This document shows positions 1 through 11,580 of a stretch of DNA of 64,000 bases, piece after piece. The stretch lies in contig CM018606.1 of assembly GCA_009192285.1 (NCBI GenBank), positions 672,081-736,080 on the forward strand, read 5' to 3'. Both the position numbers and the translations under genes were made by a program. How positions within the stretch are numbered: the first letter of the stretch is position 1; each line of letters opens with the position of its first letter. The stretch is from Morchella semilibera (lineage: Eukaryota > Ascomycota > Pezizomycetes > Pezizales > Morchellaceae). Below the pieces are notes generated by a model. It was not told where the DNA came from, searched no databases, and was given only the letters and a program-made list of their open reading frames with translations.

Positions 1-151
1 TCACATCACCAATGATACCGGCGCCGGCGGCTTCGGTAGAGGCACGAGCAGCGATAATGTGCACGGGTGCGCAGTCGGCACGGGTCTCGAGGATAGGAGT
101 GGCGCTGGAAACCGCAGCGAGAACAAGCGTGATCAGCATTGACTGCTTCAT
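1..151 (-). CDS. CE5 acetylxylan esterase/cutinase-like secreted protein, N-terminal part
   Basis: The first 50 residues of a minus-strand gene that runs off the left edge. The ATG at 149-151 opens a hydrophobic signal peptide (MKQSMLITLVLAAVSS) and a short pro-segment (ATPILETRAD). This is followed by CAPVHIIAARASTEAAGAG, which fits the N-terminal strand of carbohydrate esterase family 5 (cutinase and acetylxylan esterase; family consensus around C..vhiI.aRgStE..G.G). CE5 enzymes are secreted serine esterases that deacetylate xylan or cut cutin. The catalytic Ser (GYSQG), Asp and His lie beyond the window, so activity cannot be judged. The STEAAGAG wording leans towards acetylxylan esterase rather than cutinase, which is an inference. 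A TATAAAG lies about 120 bp upstream. Confidence 0.82.
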   Translation of the reverse strand, partial: MKQSMLITLVLAAVSSATPILETRADCAPVHIIAARASTEAAGAGIIGDV

Positions 152-267
152 ATTTGCAGAGGAATTGAGGCCGGTAGTATAATTGAATGAATAGGGATAG
201 ACTGGACTGCTCTGGTTGGTCGGTTGGTTGGTGGATGATGAGAATTAACCAGCTGGGAGAGGAAGGC

Positions 268-274
268 CTTTATA
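268..274 (-). promoter_or_regulatory. TATA box of the CE5 gene
   Basis: TATAAAG reads on the minus strand about 117 bp upstream of the CE5 start codon, a plausible core promoter position for a strongly inducible secreted-enzyme gene. Assignment is by motif and position only. Confidence 0.45.
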
Positions 275-2998
275 TCTCTGGAATCTCTGACCGAACCACC
301 CATTGCTCATCCTATTTCCTCTAAATCTTTACGTCGAAACTAGTTCGAACTCTGTATCTACAGCCCCCCTATCCGGGGAGCCGAGGCAGAAGCACCCCCC
401 TTCGGCATCTAAGATTAAGGCCTTTAGGAGGCATAAAACCCACAGAAATATCTGCTACTCCGTCATACCTGTGATACATCGTGGTGTTTTGCAACACCAG
501 CGGTCTTCCCGGTTGCACATATCCGAATCCCCGCTGTAGCACTAAAATGGCCCTCGGATTAAGGTTAGCGAGACAAGGATGCCTAGTCTGCAGATCATGT
601 TGTTGAAGCAGTAGTTGTTTCAACCGAGGGATAGACTCTTACTGCAGTTTCAAACACAGCTCCGAGGTAACTAGAAGAGGGCAAGTCAAGAACTTGGGTT
701 GGTGCTAGTGCCAGTGCAAGGCATTCTAGGTTTCCCCGTACCGTGGGTGCTATTACGACTGTCCGGGGGGACGGCCCTGTGCTGGTGATCCCTGTAGTTC
801 ACGCCGCACGAGGAATATTTATTATGCATATATCGACGGATTCTTCTCATTAGAGGTTGATCCCTCGGCGGTTTTATTTTAAAAGCTCATGTCTGAGTTC
901 TGGTTGATGCCGAGGCCGTTTCTATAATTGGCATCTTTCCAAAAGTTAGTATCTTGGGAGGAGTGAGGGGGGAATTAGGTTCTGGGTTTTGCTGATAATA
1001 TAACATACGTGCTATAGTAGGGGACTCGTGGTATTGGGATTTTGAAGTCGTAGGGAACCCGAAACGTTGACTCTATTAACCAGACACACCTACAGCTACG
1101 ATGGGAGTGTGTCAATAACTCTAATCAAGACCACTGCGAGCCGTTTTCTCAAGGGTCTAGAGAACAAACCACAGAGGGGAAAGAGGATACAATCCCCCAG
1201 GCTTATGCTTTGCCCAAAGACAGTACGAGCTGCCACCAATAGCGTGAAGGAAACCTCCTCACTATTGGCAAACCGCAAACTCTACAACAGATCTTCACTA
1301 TTGTGGTAATCCTGCCCAGCCAGCGTAGATCATACATGCATGCCAACCGGAATCCCACAGTTTGCTCCGACAGATCTGTTGCCAAGAAGCCTCGGTATTT
1401 TTTTCTCTCTCGGAGCTTTTCCCCACAGCGCATCAACACATGCAGATTCGCATGGGGAAACGCTTCGGAGCTGGTGGGGTTCATCCCAATGCTTGATTGT
1501 ATCCTAGATAAGCCATGTAGTGCCAGGATCCTTTTAGGCGGAACGCCGGGTCAATTAATTAATTGGTATGCACTTGGAAGTAATATGACCTTGAATGCGG
1601 GGTGTTGATTTAACTATTTTCTTTATGGTCATCTCCTGGACTGTGGGTGCCGTGTGAACTGCTTGGAACATCGTTTGCTTCATTTAGGCATATATATGTA
1701 GCTTAGCACATCCGTATACCGGTTACATATACTTGACAGGAACATACTCAGGAGTTAACAGCAGCCCATAAACTCTCTACTTGTGCCTATACAGTCAAAA
1801 ATTCTTGGTCAACGATCATTTTACCTAGCGCCTTGCAATGTGTTTTTTAGATTCCGAGTGATTACCTGTGATCCCATACCCCGCAGTGCCCATAGCAAAG
1901 CTCCCCACCGCCCGCAGCCAAAAAAAAAAAAAAAAAAAGACTTGATGAGGAGCCGGGCAGGGTGATGAGGTGTTTTTGTGTATTGGGCGGTGCTCTAGGC
2001 TGGATCCATTCAACGTTATCCTAAGTTAACAGAGATGAAAAGGACATACGTGATCTCTCAACTGTACACGGTTACACCCCTTGTATCCTAATTAAACACC
2101 TTGCCGAGCAATGTCACGCCTTATAAAACCTGGTCTAAGCGGGCTAGATTAATGAATAATCAGGCATTACTCACATGCGTATATATACGCACCCCACTCA
2201 AGCTGCAGGCCCCCATCTTTCGGCCGCCACTAGTTCTTAGGGCCATTGTCTAAGGCGGCTCGGGCTTCTTCTAAAACCTAGCGTACGAAACAAACTTTTT
2301 TCCGGAGCATTGAGTACGGCTTGCCGCCCCCTTGAAATGCCGTCCCTCCCGAACTGCCCGCAACTGTGGGTCATCGGGAGTGTAGCGTTGATTGACTGCT
2401 GGAGAAGCTTGACTGTTGGGGGAGCTATGACTATCGAATAACTGCTGGAGGAACTCTGAAGATAGTAGGTTTCGTTAATTTTAACTACCAGCAAAAGTTT
2501 TAGGATAGCTCACCTGGTAGCATCCAGATTGTGATGGAGGTCATTGTGGGCTCTTGGAAATACGGTGCTGAGATGTGGGGGAATAAAATGATCCTGGTGC
2601 GTGGAAAGTTTGGTCGCCAAACAAGATTGCGGCTCTGACGCTAGTCTTTTCTTTCCCCCCAAAATACATGCATGCAAGCCAGCTTAAAAGAGCAAAGATG
2701 GTTGCTGCCAGTATGCGTTGAGAGGCTGGGCTAGTGGTTGTGAGGGATGGAAATGGGGTGGTCGTGAAGGAGAGGTTCCCCAGCCGCGCATGGGGGTGGG
2801 TTTAATCCCCACCCCTGGTGGACTAAAAGTTTTTTCTTTTTAATATGAAATTCCCCCAAGGGCCAATTGAATAGGACTATCGGGTCACGCAAAGCCCAAA
2901 TTTGCAATAATTCTACCAGACTCTGTACTTGCGTACATGCATTTTTCCTCTTAATCTCTTCCGCTTTTTTCTTGAGCCACTACATGTAACCGTATGCA

Positions 2999-3015
2999 CT
3001 CTCTCTCTCTCTCTC
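2999..3015. repeat. CT dinucleotide microsatellite
   Basis: About eight CT units in a row in intergenic DNA. Confidence 0.9.
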
Positions 3016-4963
3016 GGACATCAGAAACCACCTTACTAAAGTCCCGAATCTTCGCAATAACTCAGCAACGAGCCGGGTTCCGGCTACGTTTCCTTACTCC
3101 CAAAGTCATGATGACGAAGGAGAGCGGTTCCATCACGAATGCCTAGGCAGAGGACTAAATGACAGCTACGAGGTCCAGACTCGTGTTTTAAAACATGATA
3201 GGCCTGCGTTTGACATACATAGGAGAATGAAAGTAGCCACCATTCCAAAGCCCTCCGCACACCGGACAGGTCTCTCCCTATCCCTCCTTCACAACTACTA
3301 GTCATAGGCTTGTTTAGTCGATGGCTTCATGATCACCACGGACACCCAGACCCCAGACATACACCGGCACAAAAAAACGTTGCTGAGGTGTTTTAGATCT
3401 TAGCTCCACTGTCCCGGCGAGTTAAAACGAGAATTTCCACTCGGACCCCCGCCCAAGGCCAACAACGCGCCGATATGGGAAAACGACCACATATTGCAAC
3501 ATCTATATTGTCATACGTGAGGGGTTTTTATTGTGGGTCGTTTCTGATTTTGTTTTCCGGATCTTGTTAAGGCCGCAGGTCCCGGGCTACTACCACACAA
3601 CAAAGTTTAGAGCGGCGAAAACCGAAACATGGCCTCAGCTCTCTAGAATCAGTCAGGTCCTGAAGATAACGTTATATCTGCTACTATAAAGCCAATGTTC
3701 CCTAGAAAACCCTAGACACCACCACCGCAAAGAAAGACGAGTCTAAGGGGGAAGGCCCTGGGGAGGCTCACTGATGCCTGTGATATATTTAGCAAGCTCC
3801 TAGCTACAAGAATCGACGTAATTATTAAATCCAGTCCCAGCGCTGTCACTTTGATCAATTGAAGCACCGAGTGATATTCGGTGATTATTTATATGATTAT
3901 ATGAGATTTTGATGGTTGCATAGTCACCTGCTCTGGTGCTCGGTCAATGACCAAGTTAGATCCACTACAGGCCAGTAAAAATAAATTGATATTACTTAAA
4001 TAACTAGGTAGTTACTTTTAGAGAGAAAGTGGATTTATAACTATCTTTAAGGAGCAGTGTTTATAGGCGGCCGGCCACCTATGGCCGCTGAGGAACAAGT
4101 TTGATTATTCAATTGCACGAGACCTACGTATGCGGACGTACCTATAGTAACAGGTTTAACAACACCTTCTCTTTGACGTTACGAACCCCCTGTTTTCTCT
4201 ATCTCTGTTGCTTCTTTAGAAGGAGTCCAGAGCTACACAAAACCAGTGTGGTTTTCCCCCGGGGGAGTTCCTTCTTTTCCCCATGGCTACTAGCTACGGC
4301 GCACCCGGCCACCCGGGCTACAACTCCACCTTCCCAAGGAATTAAGTACGGGCATTTATAAACATGTACGTGGTATTGTGTGCCGAGAACTAGGGTTACC
4401 TGGTAGGATCGTTATGTCCAGGCTTAGAGTACATGTATGAGTTAATGGGATTGACATTTTTGTTCCTATACCGGCCTGTATGTCATCCTTAGCTTCATCC
4501 CCTTCCTATTCAGTAGTGAGGGCACCGGAGTTAATTGGGTTAGAGTTCTGCGGCGGTTTTTTACCCGACAAATTCCTTTATGTATTAGATATAACAACAC
4601 GCATCCCCATTCCAAACCCCCACGAGAACCATAGCCCCCGTAAGTAGATCTTTGTCGCTCTTCATTGATATTGATACTGCTAGCTCCAGCTAGATGGGAC
4701 GTTGCAGCTTCTCCGAGTTTGGGAATCAACATATATGAGTCAAAATTGCACTTGACCATGAGAAAACAGAAGATTTTATGTAGTATAATGCCGACCGGCA
4801 GATAATATAAATTATAAAAAGGAAATTAGATTACAGCGACTCGCACTAACTTTTCCATCCCCAAAAATATGCGCACCGGGCACTGCTCCACCCGCAACCA
4901 TTCAACCTCCTAAACAATCCCCGTATAGTGTGTCCCTCCAAGAAGGGAGACAGGCGAGCCATC

Positions 4964-5808
4964 TTAGATGGTGGTGACATCAGAGGTTGAGTACAAGCAG
5001 ACCTTGGAGTCAGGGCCGCTTCCGAGTTCGGTGGGCTCAGCTCCGGAAGAGTTACCCTGGTATCTAGCACAGATCTTCTTGACGTTTGAGACCTTGGTAG
5101 ACTTGATGGTGATGGTATCTATATCGACCATATTAGCACGAGTTAAGAGTCTATGGAGATATATTACTCACCACCATAGTTCTGGTTTCCACCAGCAAGC
5201 AACTTTCCGTTCTTGGCGATAACACCAGAAATCTCGACCTGGCGCTTGGTCTGACCAGACTTGCAGTTTCCGCACGACCTCCACAATTTTCCAAAGTCCT
5301 GGACATAGAAGTCCTTGATGACAACCTTACCACCACCGTTGTGCTGGATGACCTTGTCGTCGGCGTTCTTGGCTCCTCCTCCAGTAACGTAAGAGGTACC
5401 AGAGCTCTGCTTGATGGTCAAGGCGTCCTCGCAGACATCCTCCCACCAGACATTCTGGATCGTGCAGGGGCCGAGACAGTGGACACCCTCCATTTGGTCC
5501 TTGCCAATGATGGCGTTCTTGAGAGTTGCGCCGGACTCGAGGATGAAGACAGCGTCCTTGTTGCCACCTTCGGCTTGGCCACCGCAGGAGACTGATAATT
5601 CTTGTTAGTATCACGAGTTGATATTGGGGAGAAGACCTGACTAACCACCACGGCCGAAGCGCTTCATGCCACCATCAAAAGTGCCGGTGATGGTCTTGGC
5701 AGAAGAGAGGGTAGTGCTGCTAGCAGCGGTGGGGAAGGTAGTAGTTGCGGCGGCGGAGACAGAAACGGCGCCGAGAAGGGCAGAAACGAGGACTGAAGTG
5801 AGCTGCAT
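4964..5808 (-). CDS. Pectate lyase, PL3 family, secreted
   Basis: Three exons: 5808-5646, 5591-5172 and 5118-4964, giving 245 residues, a usual size for fungal PL3. Both introns have GT..AG ends, and CTAAC or TGCTAAT branch points are visible. A signal peptide ([21 protein letters not shown]) starts the protein. The PL3 (class III pectate lyase) core follows: [29 protein letters not shown], the [18 protein letters not shown] motif, and [13 protein letters not shown] with its conserved Arg-Ser-Cys region; many cysteines are expected to pair as disulfides. PL3 enzymes cut polygalacturonate by calcium-dependent beta-elimination in a right-handed parallel beta-helix. The gene looks intact. Together with the CE5 gene on the same strand it suggests a plant-cell-wall-degrading lifestyle, which is an inference. 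Confidence 0.93.
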
Positions 5809-5996
5809 ATTTATTTTATTTCGGGTTGGTGATTCGATAGCGAAGTTTTATAAGTTTTTTTATAAGAGAGTTTGAATGAGTGAAGTTGCTATCAAAGCAA
5901 GCGAGTGAATTGAAATAAAAGTGAAGGTAGTGGAAGTAGAAGACTGAGCGAGTGAGTGAGGAGGGAAGGAAAAACTGAAGGTGGGAATATGAAGCT

Positions 5997-6003
5997 CTTT
6001 ATA
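5997..6003 (-). promoter_or_regulatory. TATA box of the PL3 gene
   Basis: TATAAAG on the minus strand about 190 bp upstream of the pectate lyase ATG, the same heptamer as at the CE5 gene. Motif and position only. Confidence 0.4.
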
Positions 6004-8047
6004 GTGAACTCATCGTGGGCAGTTTATGTTGGAAACACGGACCTCTGCTTGGATGTTTAGCTTATTCATGGGGCCCGTATCGGTACTCTAATTCTCCGGG
6101 TTCTACAAAGTATTAGGGATTGAGTTAAAATGATGTGACCCCTCTACTCCTCTACTCGGGACATTATGCACCGGTATGATCTAGACAAAAAGAGTGCACT
6201 TGCAGTATCAATTTTGTGCGCTCATGCATCCGTTCAACTAATATAGCGACGGAGTAATAATGAAGTCTAAGCGGATTAAGCTTCTTGGCTAATATATTTT
6301 AAAGCACGGACGGTCCTTGAGGTAAATATTCCAGATATGTCACGTTGTACTGTTACTTGGTCGCTTTAATAAAATCATTTAGGCCAGAGTTCTAATTCTT
6401 GGTAGCTGTAAACTATAGCCTTTTTCCTTTTCCTTTTAGACCGAAAGATACCACAGAGCACACAAAAAAAATAATCCCATAATGATAAATACATATTTCT
6501 AGTAACCAAATCTCATCACCACTCGAAGAGTGAAGTGTGGTCAGATTTGAGCTTCACAACCCTGAAGTGACGAACCCTTGCGCAAATAAACTCCGAATAT
6601 GTAGAGGTAATCATAAATATCTCAATTAAGGTATATCACTTGACAAGGATACAAGCCCAAAGCTAACTTTTGTATCGTTTATATTGGTAGTTGCTTAGCC
6701 ACTTCAATATCATCTAGTGGTAGGCCCACCACACATAGCATCGGACATTCTCCGTTTCGATCCTGGCGCCTGGGTCGAAGAGACATTCGATTCCAGGTAT
6801 CTAGACGGATGGCTGGGGGTTGTACGGGATATGGAAGCAAATTCCTCCGATGCATGGATGAATGACTTTAAACTCTAAATTAGGATAAATAGAGTAATTC
6901 CATTCCAGATCTTTCCGAACGTGAGACATGAAGTATCCTGGTCCTTGTTCAGATCTGTTGTTCTCGTGGGAAATATATTGACGCAAGACCAACGGCGGCT
7001 GTTGGTGATACATATCAACGGCTTAGTTAAGGGGTTGTGTGGCGTGTATGCTGTAAGCGAGTTTGTAACAGCCACGGATTGGGACGTTGAACACGAAGTA
7101 TGTCGCTGAGGTTTCTAGCGTGGAATCATGAGGCATTCCGGCCCGTTAGCATATGGGATCGGCAGAAATATCACCGAGTGACCTTAAGTGCATCAAGAAA
7201 GAGGGAGAGAGGCAGAAATATGGGGCGTTCGACCAACGGATACACCCCAATAACAATCGCTGCCAATGACTGCCAAGCCACATCGTATTCATATTTTACT
7301 ACACCACAGATTTGAAAGAATTACTATAGTACTAATCCCCTTAAGCTTACTACAAGGATTTCACGATATTGGTGAGGGTGGAAATTCGAAAGGGGTAAAA
7401 TTTCCAGTCTCTCTATTGTAGGAAATCTCCGTGTATATAGTGCCAAGAAAAACTTTGTTATCTGACCCCTGTTATTAAGCTAGAAGGAGGGCCTCGGGGT
7501 TTCCAGCGGAGGTCTGACCTCACCTTAGTGTGGAATTCCTACTAGCTACATTCATGTAGCTACATGTAGTAGACAAGTAAAACCCTTAGTACGTGAGACA
7601 CTGATCATGATCTAGATGCAGTCACTAACATATATCACGATAAGTAAATTTTGTAGAATTGGAAGTTACTAGGCATTATTAATTGAAGCGCCGGAAGGAA
7701 GATTGAGCTTTTACCTAACTACAATATGACTACTAGCAGTCACCGCCAGGACAGCAGCCCCAAGCCAAGTCCAAATGAAGTGTCGAGACGGTACCGTTCG
7801 ACGTAACTTGGTGTCGGTAAAAGCTAGAGAGTAGCGTATAAGAAAACCCCTGAGGAGGACCCTTAATTTTAATGAGGACTTTTCAATTGGTGAAGACAAA
7901 TGTGAACGTAGAACCACATGTATTGGCGATATACGTGATACTAAAATCTCCCTAGCTCGATACTAAACCTGAGATAAGGTTTGGGTCGATTGGCCAGCGT
8001 TTTTGATGAAATATCGAGTGATAGTTTATGATTCAGCGGATTGATAA

Positions 8048-8079
8048 TTGATTGACTGATTGATTGATTGATTGATTGA
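8048..8079. repeat. GATT tetranucleotide microsatellite
   Basis: About seven imperfect GATT units in AT-rich intergenic DNA. Confidence 0.85.
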
Positions 8080-9700
8080 ATAAAGGAAACTACCGACCAT
8101 GCCCGGATGTAGTTCGGGGATTACAAACACTTCCCCGGTTACGCTATCCTGAGTCAGCGCCCCATTCAATACCCCCTGCAGCTGATGAACCACCTGTATA
8201 GCATATACATGTAATTTGTATATGATCATGATATATTAGCGACAGGAAGCGGGAGCTAGTAAGACCTAGTATAATAAATATCGGTCTTATGGGCCCTAGC
8301 GCTCGGTGTGTTTTGTCCGCCGCTTCCGGTAGTACAACTTTGGTATGCTATTAGGAGACATCTCCGTGATTGGCTGGAATATTGGTATCGGTCTAGAATA
8401 TAAGTACATGTATATGTTAGATAATATAGGTACATGTATATGTGTGAGTTAGCTATAGGCTGAGTAGCTAGGGTGGTGCCTCTCTCTAATTGATAGGATC
8501 TGGTCATATCATCCTTTATTAACTTCATGACCAAAGAGTAAAAAATTAGCCCAAAAGACTTTCCCATGAGGCGACGTTATGCGAAAGTCTCATCGTAGAG
8601 GTTAAGTCGTTCGGTTAAGACTTAGACAAACACCTCTTGTCCTGGGCTTATAACTGGGCTTTCTTAATTCGGCATGCAAAACAAGGAAAGCTAGCTGATA
8701 TACATGGAGTAAGCCATAATTGGGTTCACTCGCCACGTTAACCGTGACTAAAAGTACATTTATGTAAGTACATGTAGTTGATGAGATTGAGAGTTTAAAA
8801 AATATTTACATGTAGTACATCGCAGGCCAGGTGGCCCTATAGCTACGTACATATATGTACATGTAGTGGTCTGATAATTCTCCCATCCCTCCACTTCCAA
8901 TATCCCCCTATCACCACTCTTAAAGTCTGATCCTAGGTATGAGCTCGGTATACGGAACAGCACAAACTTCTTCCCCTTGTGCTAAATTCTTGATGTTCGA
9001 GCTCTTTTTTGAGTATACGTATAAGCGCTTTTTAACCACACTTTCTTTGCAAATTAACAGATCCCAAATCTACTTATATGTAGAAGATTCGAGATAAGTA
9101 GGAACTGTTTAACGTTTTTCATTCCCGAAATTGAAGTGTCTTAACACCTCATCTTCAGGCATTCCCTTCATCACTGTCACTTCGTTTTAAAAACACAATC
9201 CCCCAACTATTGGTAGCTAATTTCTCCATAACTACAGTCTCGGAAATAGGGGTAAAAATGTAACTATAGAGCTACGGTATTGGGCCAAGGGTACCGGTTT
9301 AAACCAGCATCGTAAGTAGAGTACCATATCGATACCGCGTCAATACCGTATTCTTACAGAATCGCTAGATGACTGGAATACGGTAGTCAATTTCTGCCCA
9401 TTTTCGGTACTCTATATCTCTTAAAACATACGCTGCTGTTAATCATATATATATACTAATTCACTTATTCCTGACACGTAGACGCATGTGAAAAGCCACC
9501 CGGCAGAGTTACAACTTATCCCAAACATCCATACTTCGTGGAAAAAAATTGGATCACCGTAAAGGTTCGCCTAACTGGTCCCCATGGTATCCTTTACAGA
9601 TTTCTTGGCAAGTAAGCACAAATCACGGGCAAGAATTTTTCGGTCAGATTTTTTCTCTTGTATTTAGCCAACGGCAAGTTTGACTTTTCATTCACATTCT

Positions 9701-11580
9701 ATGACCGTCTATGACCGTCCATGGTTCCGGTACTTCAACATGAATTGTTTGTTAGCGTCTTCTCCAGAACAACACCACCAAACCTACGAAATCGCCAGAC
9801 GCATCGAAAAAATGGACCCTACGAATTCACAGCGTCATCTCCCTACCCTTAGGCCATCGGCTGCCGCCGCCAAAGTAGAGCTTGAAAAAATCTTCAGAGA
9901 TTTGTATCTCGGCGTTCAATTTGAAGCAACCCTAGGATTAAGAACCCTTGATTCGTCAGATTTGGAGGTGGCCATAACAAGGGAGGCTTTGTTAAACCAA
10001 CTGCTAGAGGTCAGAGGTGTCGCTTTAATAGATTCACTTGCGACAGCTGAACTTGCGGAGGCAAGTGCAGCTCTAGGTAAGTTTTCTCCAATAATCTTGT
10101 TCTCAGTGCTGCATAATCACTAATCGTACCACAAACTGTACCGTAGATTGTGCTTTGTGGCTGGAAAAATATGAATCTTTGAATGATTCTGATTTAGGAC
10201 TTATGTTGAGTCAGGCTATGGGTTCACGTACCCACATCTTTGACTCCTCTCACAGGGGCAATACCATACATACGACCCGGATCAACGGTGGGCCTGTAAT
10301 TACCAGCGAACTTATAGCTCAAACTTTAAAGAGATCTCGCCGCTACCTCCAGTGTGTTAAGTCTATTGGATGGGCTCTCTTTAGTCTACTCGCCTTATCT
10401 CCTTCATTTCGGCGTGCTCCTTCACAGCTCGGTCCGGCTAACTGGGATCACCTTCATCGATTAATTTTGGAAAACAAAGGCTCCTTTAAAATCATTGCCA
10501 ACACTGTACGGCCGAAACATGGGGCTCTTCTTTTTCAAATGCTACAAGACCCTTATATCACAAGGGCCCTAGATGGCCCTTCTCAATCCAGTGCGGTTCA
10601 GGTATCCTTGGCGTGGTGCGATGACTTTACGGCACTGATGAGTACTCACAAAAGCCCAGGGGACTTTAGCGACCCAATGGCGGTAAGGCATCTGATGCAT
10701 CCGCACAGGTGGTGTCTAAAATCAAACAAACAGGACGCTCAACCAATCCCAATTCCATACATTCCAATTGAGCATTCAGTGCTTGGCCTAGGGTTCACGG
10801 CAGACAATGACCCACGTTATATCGATACAAGCTCATGTGAGGCAGCTGGTCAGAAAGGTACCGGAGGGGACATTTGTGATATGTGCAAATCAACCGGCAC
10901 GGAGCATTGTGGGGCCTTGCCAAAAAGCTTCCGTCCACCAGTGGTAGAATTATTCGAGACCGAAGGCAGAGGAATTGGGGTTCGAGGCTTACAGGTATCA
11001 AATTGTTCATCTCGGATTCTATTTAATTTACTAAATCGTATTGTAGAGAATTACAAGAAATACGGTTCTGGCAGAATACGCGGGGGTTATCACAAAGAAC
11101 GTCACTTATGAAGACAATTACGTTCTCAGTGGTCCCAATAGTCAGAGAGACGCTAACTGGTATCTCATAACTAGTTTATATCAGGGTTTGTGCTCCATTT
11201 ACTCCATCCTATTGCTCCAAAAATAAATTTTTCTGAATACTCAGACTTTGGGATTTTATACACCGCTCACCCCCTATAGCCTGAGTCCCCAGAGCAGCTA
11301 ATTCTTCTACCTTTCTCTTATTATTTAACTAATCTTCTTCACTATGCGCTAATATATAATAGGTAACTTTACTCGATTCGTCAACCATTCGTGTAATCCT
11401 AATACCGTCCTAGCTTCTAAGGTGATCGGGAACAGGGAGATTTCAATCTTGTTTACAACCAAGGATATCGGTCTTTTTGAAGAGATCACTACAGACTACG
11501 GTCAAGGCCATTTCGTTCAAAGGGGGATGAAATGTCTCTGCGGCGCTCTGCAGTGCAAAATTGGCCCTGATTCTTCCTGA
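9701..11580 (+). CDS. SET-domain protein, lysine methyltransferase-like
   Basis: Four exons: 9701-10076, 10147-10994, 11047-11185 and 11363-11580, about 526 residues. The phases join exactly. The N-terminal 340 residues are unrecognised. A cysteine-bearing linker (SSCEAAGQ, ICDMCK, EHCG) sits where a pre-SET domain would be, with fewer cysteines than Suv39/G9a proteins have. The SET domain follows: VELFETEGRGIGVRGLQ, LAEYAGVIT, then GNFTRFVNHSCNPN with the cofactor-binding NHSC, and EEITTDYG with the catalytic-type Tyr. It ends with a post-SET CLCGALQC. SET proteins move a methyl group from S-adenosylmethionine to lysine, usually on histones. The substrate here is not evident. The start could be the ATG at 9701, 9740 or 9812. 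The exon 3/4 junction was chosen because it makes LITSLYQGNFTRF match the family's IDA..yGN..RF block. Confidence 0.83.

Larger units (their letters stand above)
152..4963. other. Intergenic, 4.8 kb, no supported gene
   Basis: No reading frame longer than about 100 codons and no recognisable protein or RNA family. It holds a poly-A run (1921-1938), a CT microsatellite (2999-3015), a tRNA-like A-box/B-box pair near 2740-2815 (see findings) and two TACATGTA palindromes (near 2985 and 4431). The short open frames here look random in composition. Confidence 0.6.
5809..9700. other. Intergenic, 3.9 kb, repeats and TACATGTA cluster
   Basis: Apart from the pectate lyase promoter at the left end there is no supported gene. 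It contains a tRNA-like stretch at about 6705-6775, a GATT microsatellite at 8048-8079 and a concentration of TACATGTA palindromes between 7558 and 8860 (seven by eye). The frames seen here are short and show no family resemblance. Confidence 0.6.

Noticed and set aside
9680-9700. TTG at 9680 as start of the SET gene
   Set aside because: An ATG follows in the same frame at 9701 and others at 9740 and 9812; a non-ATG start is not needed.
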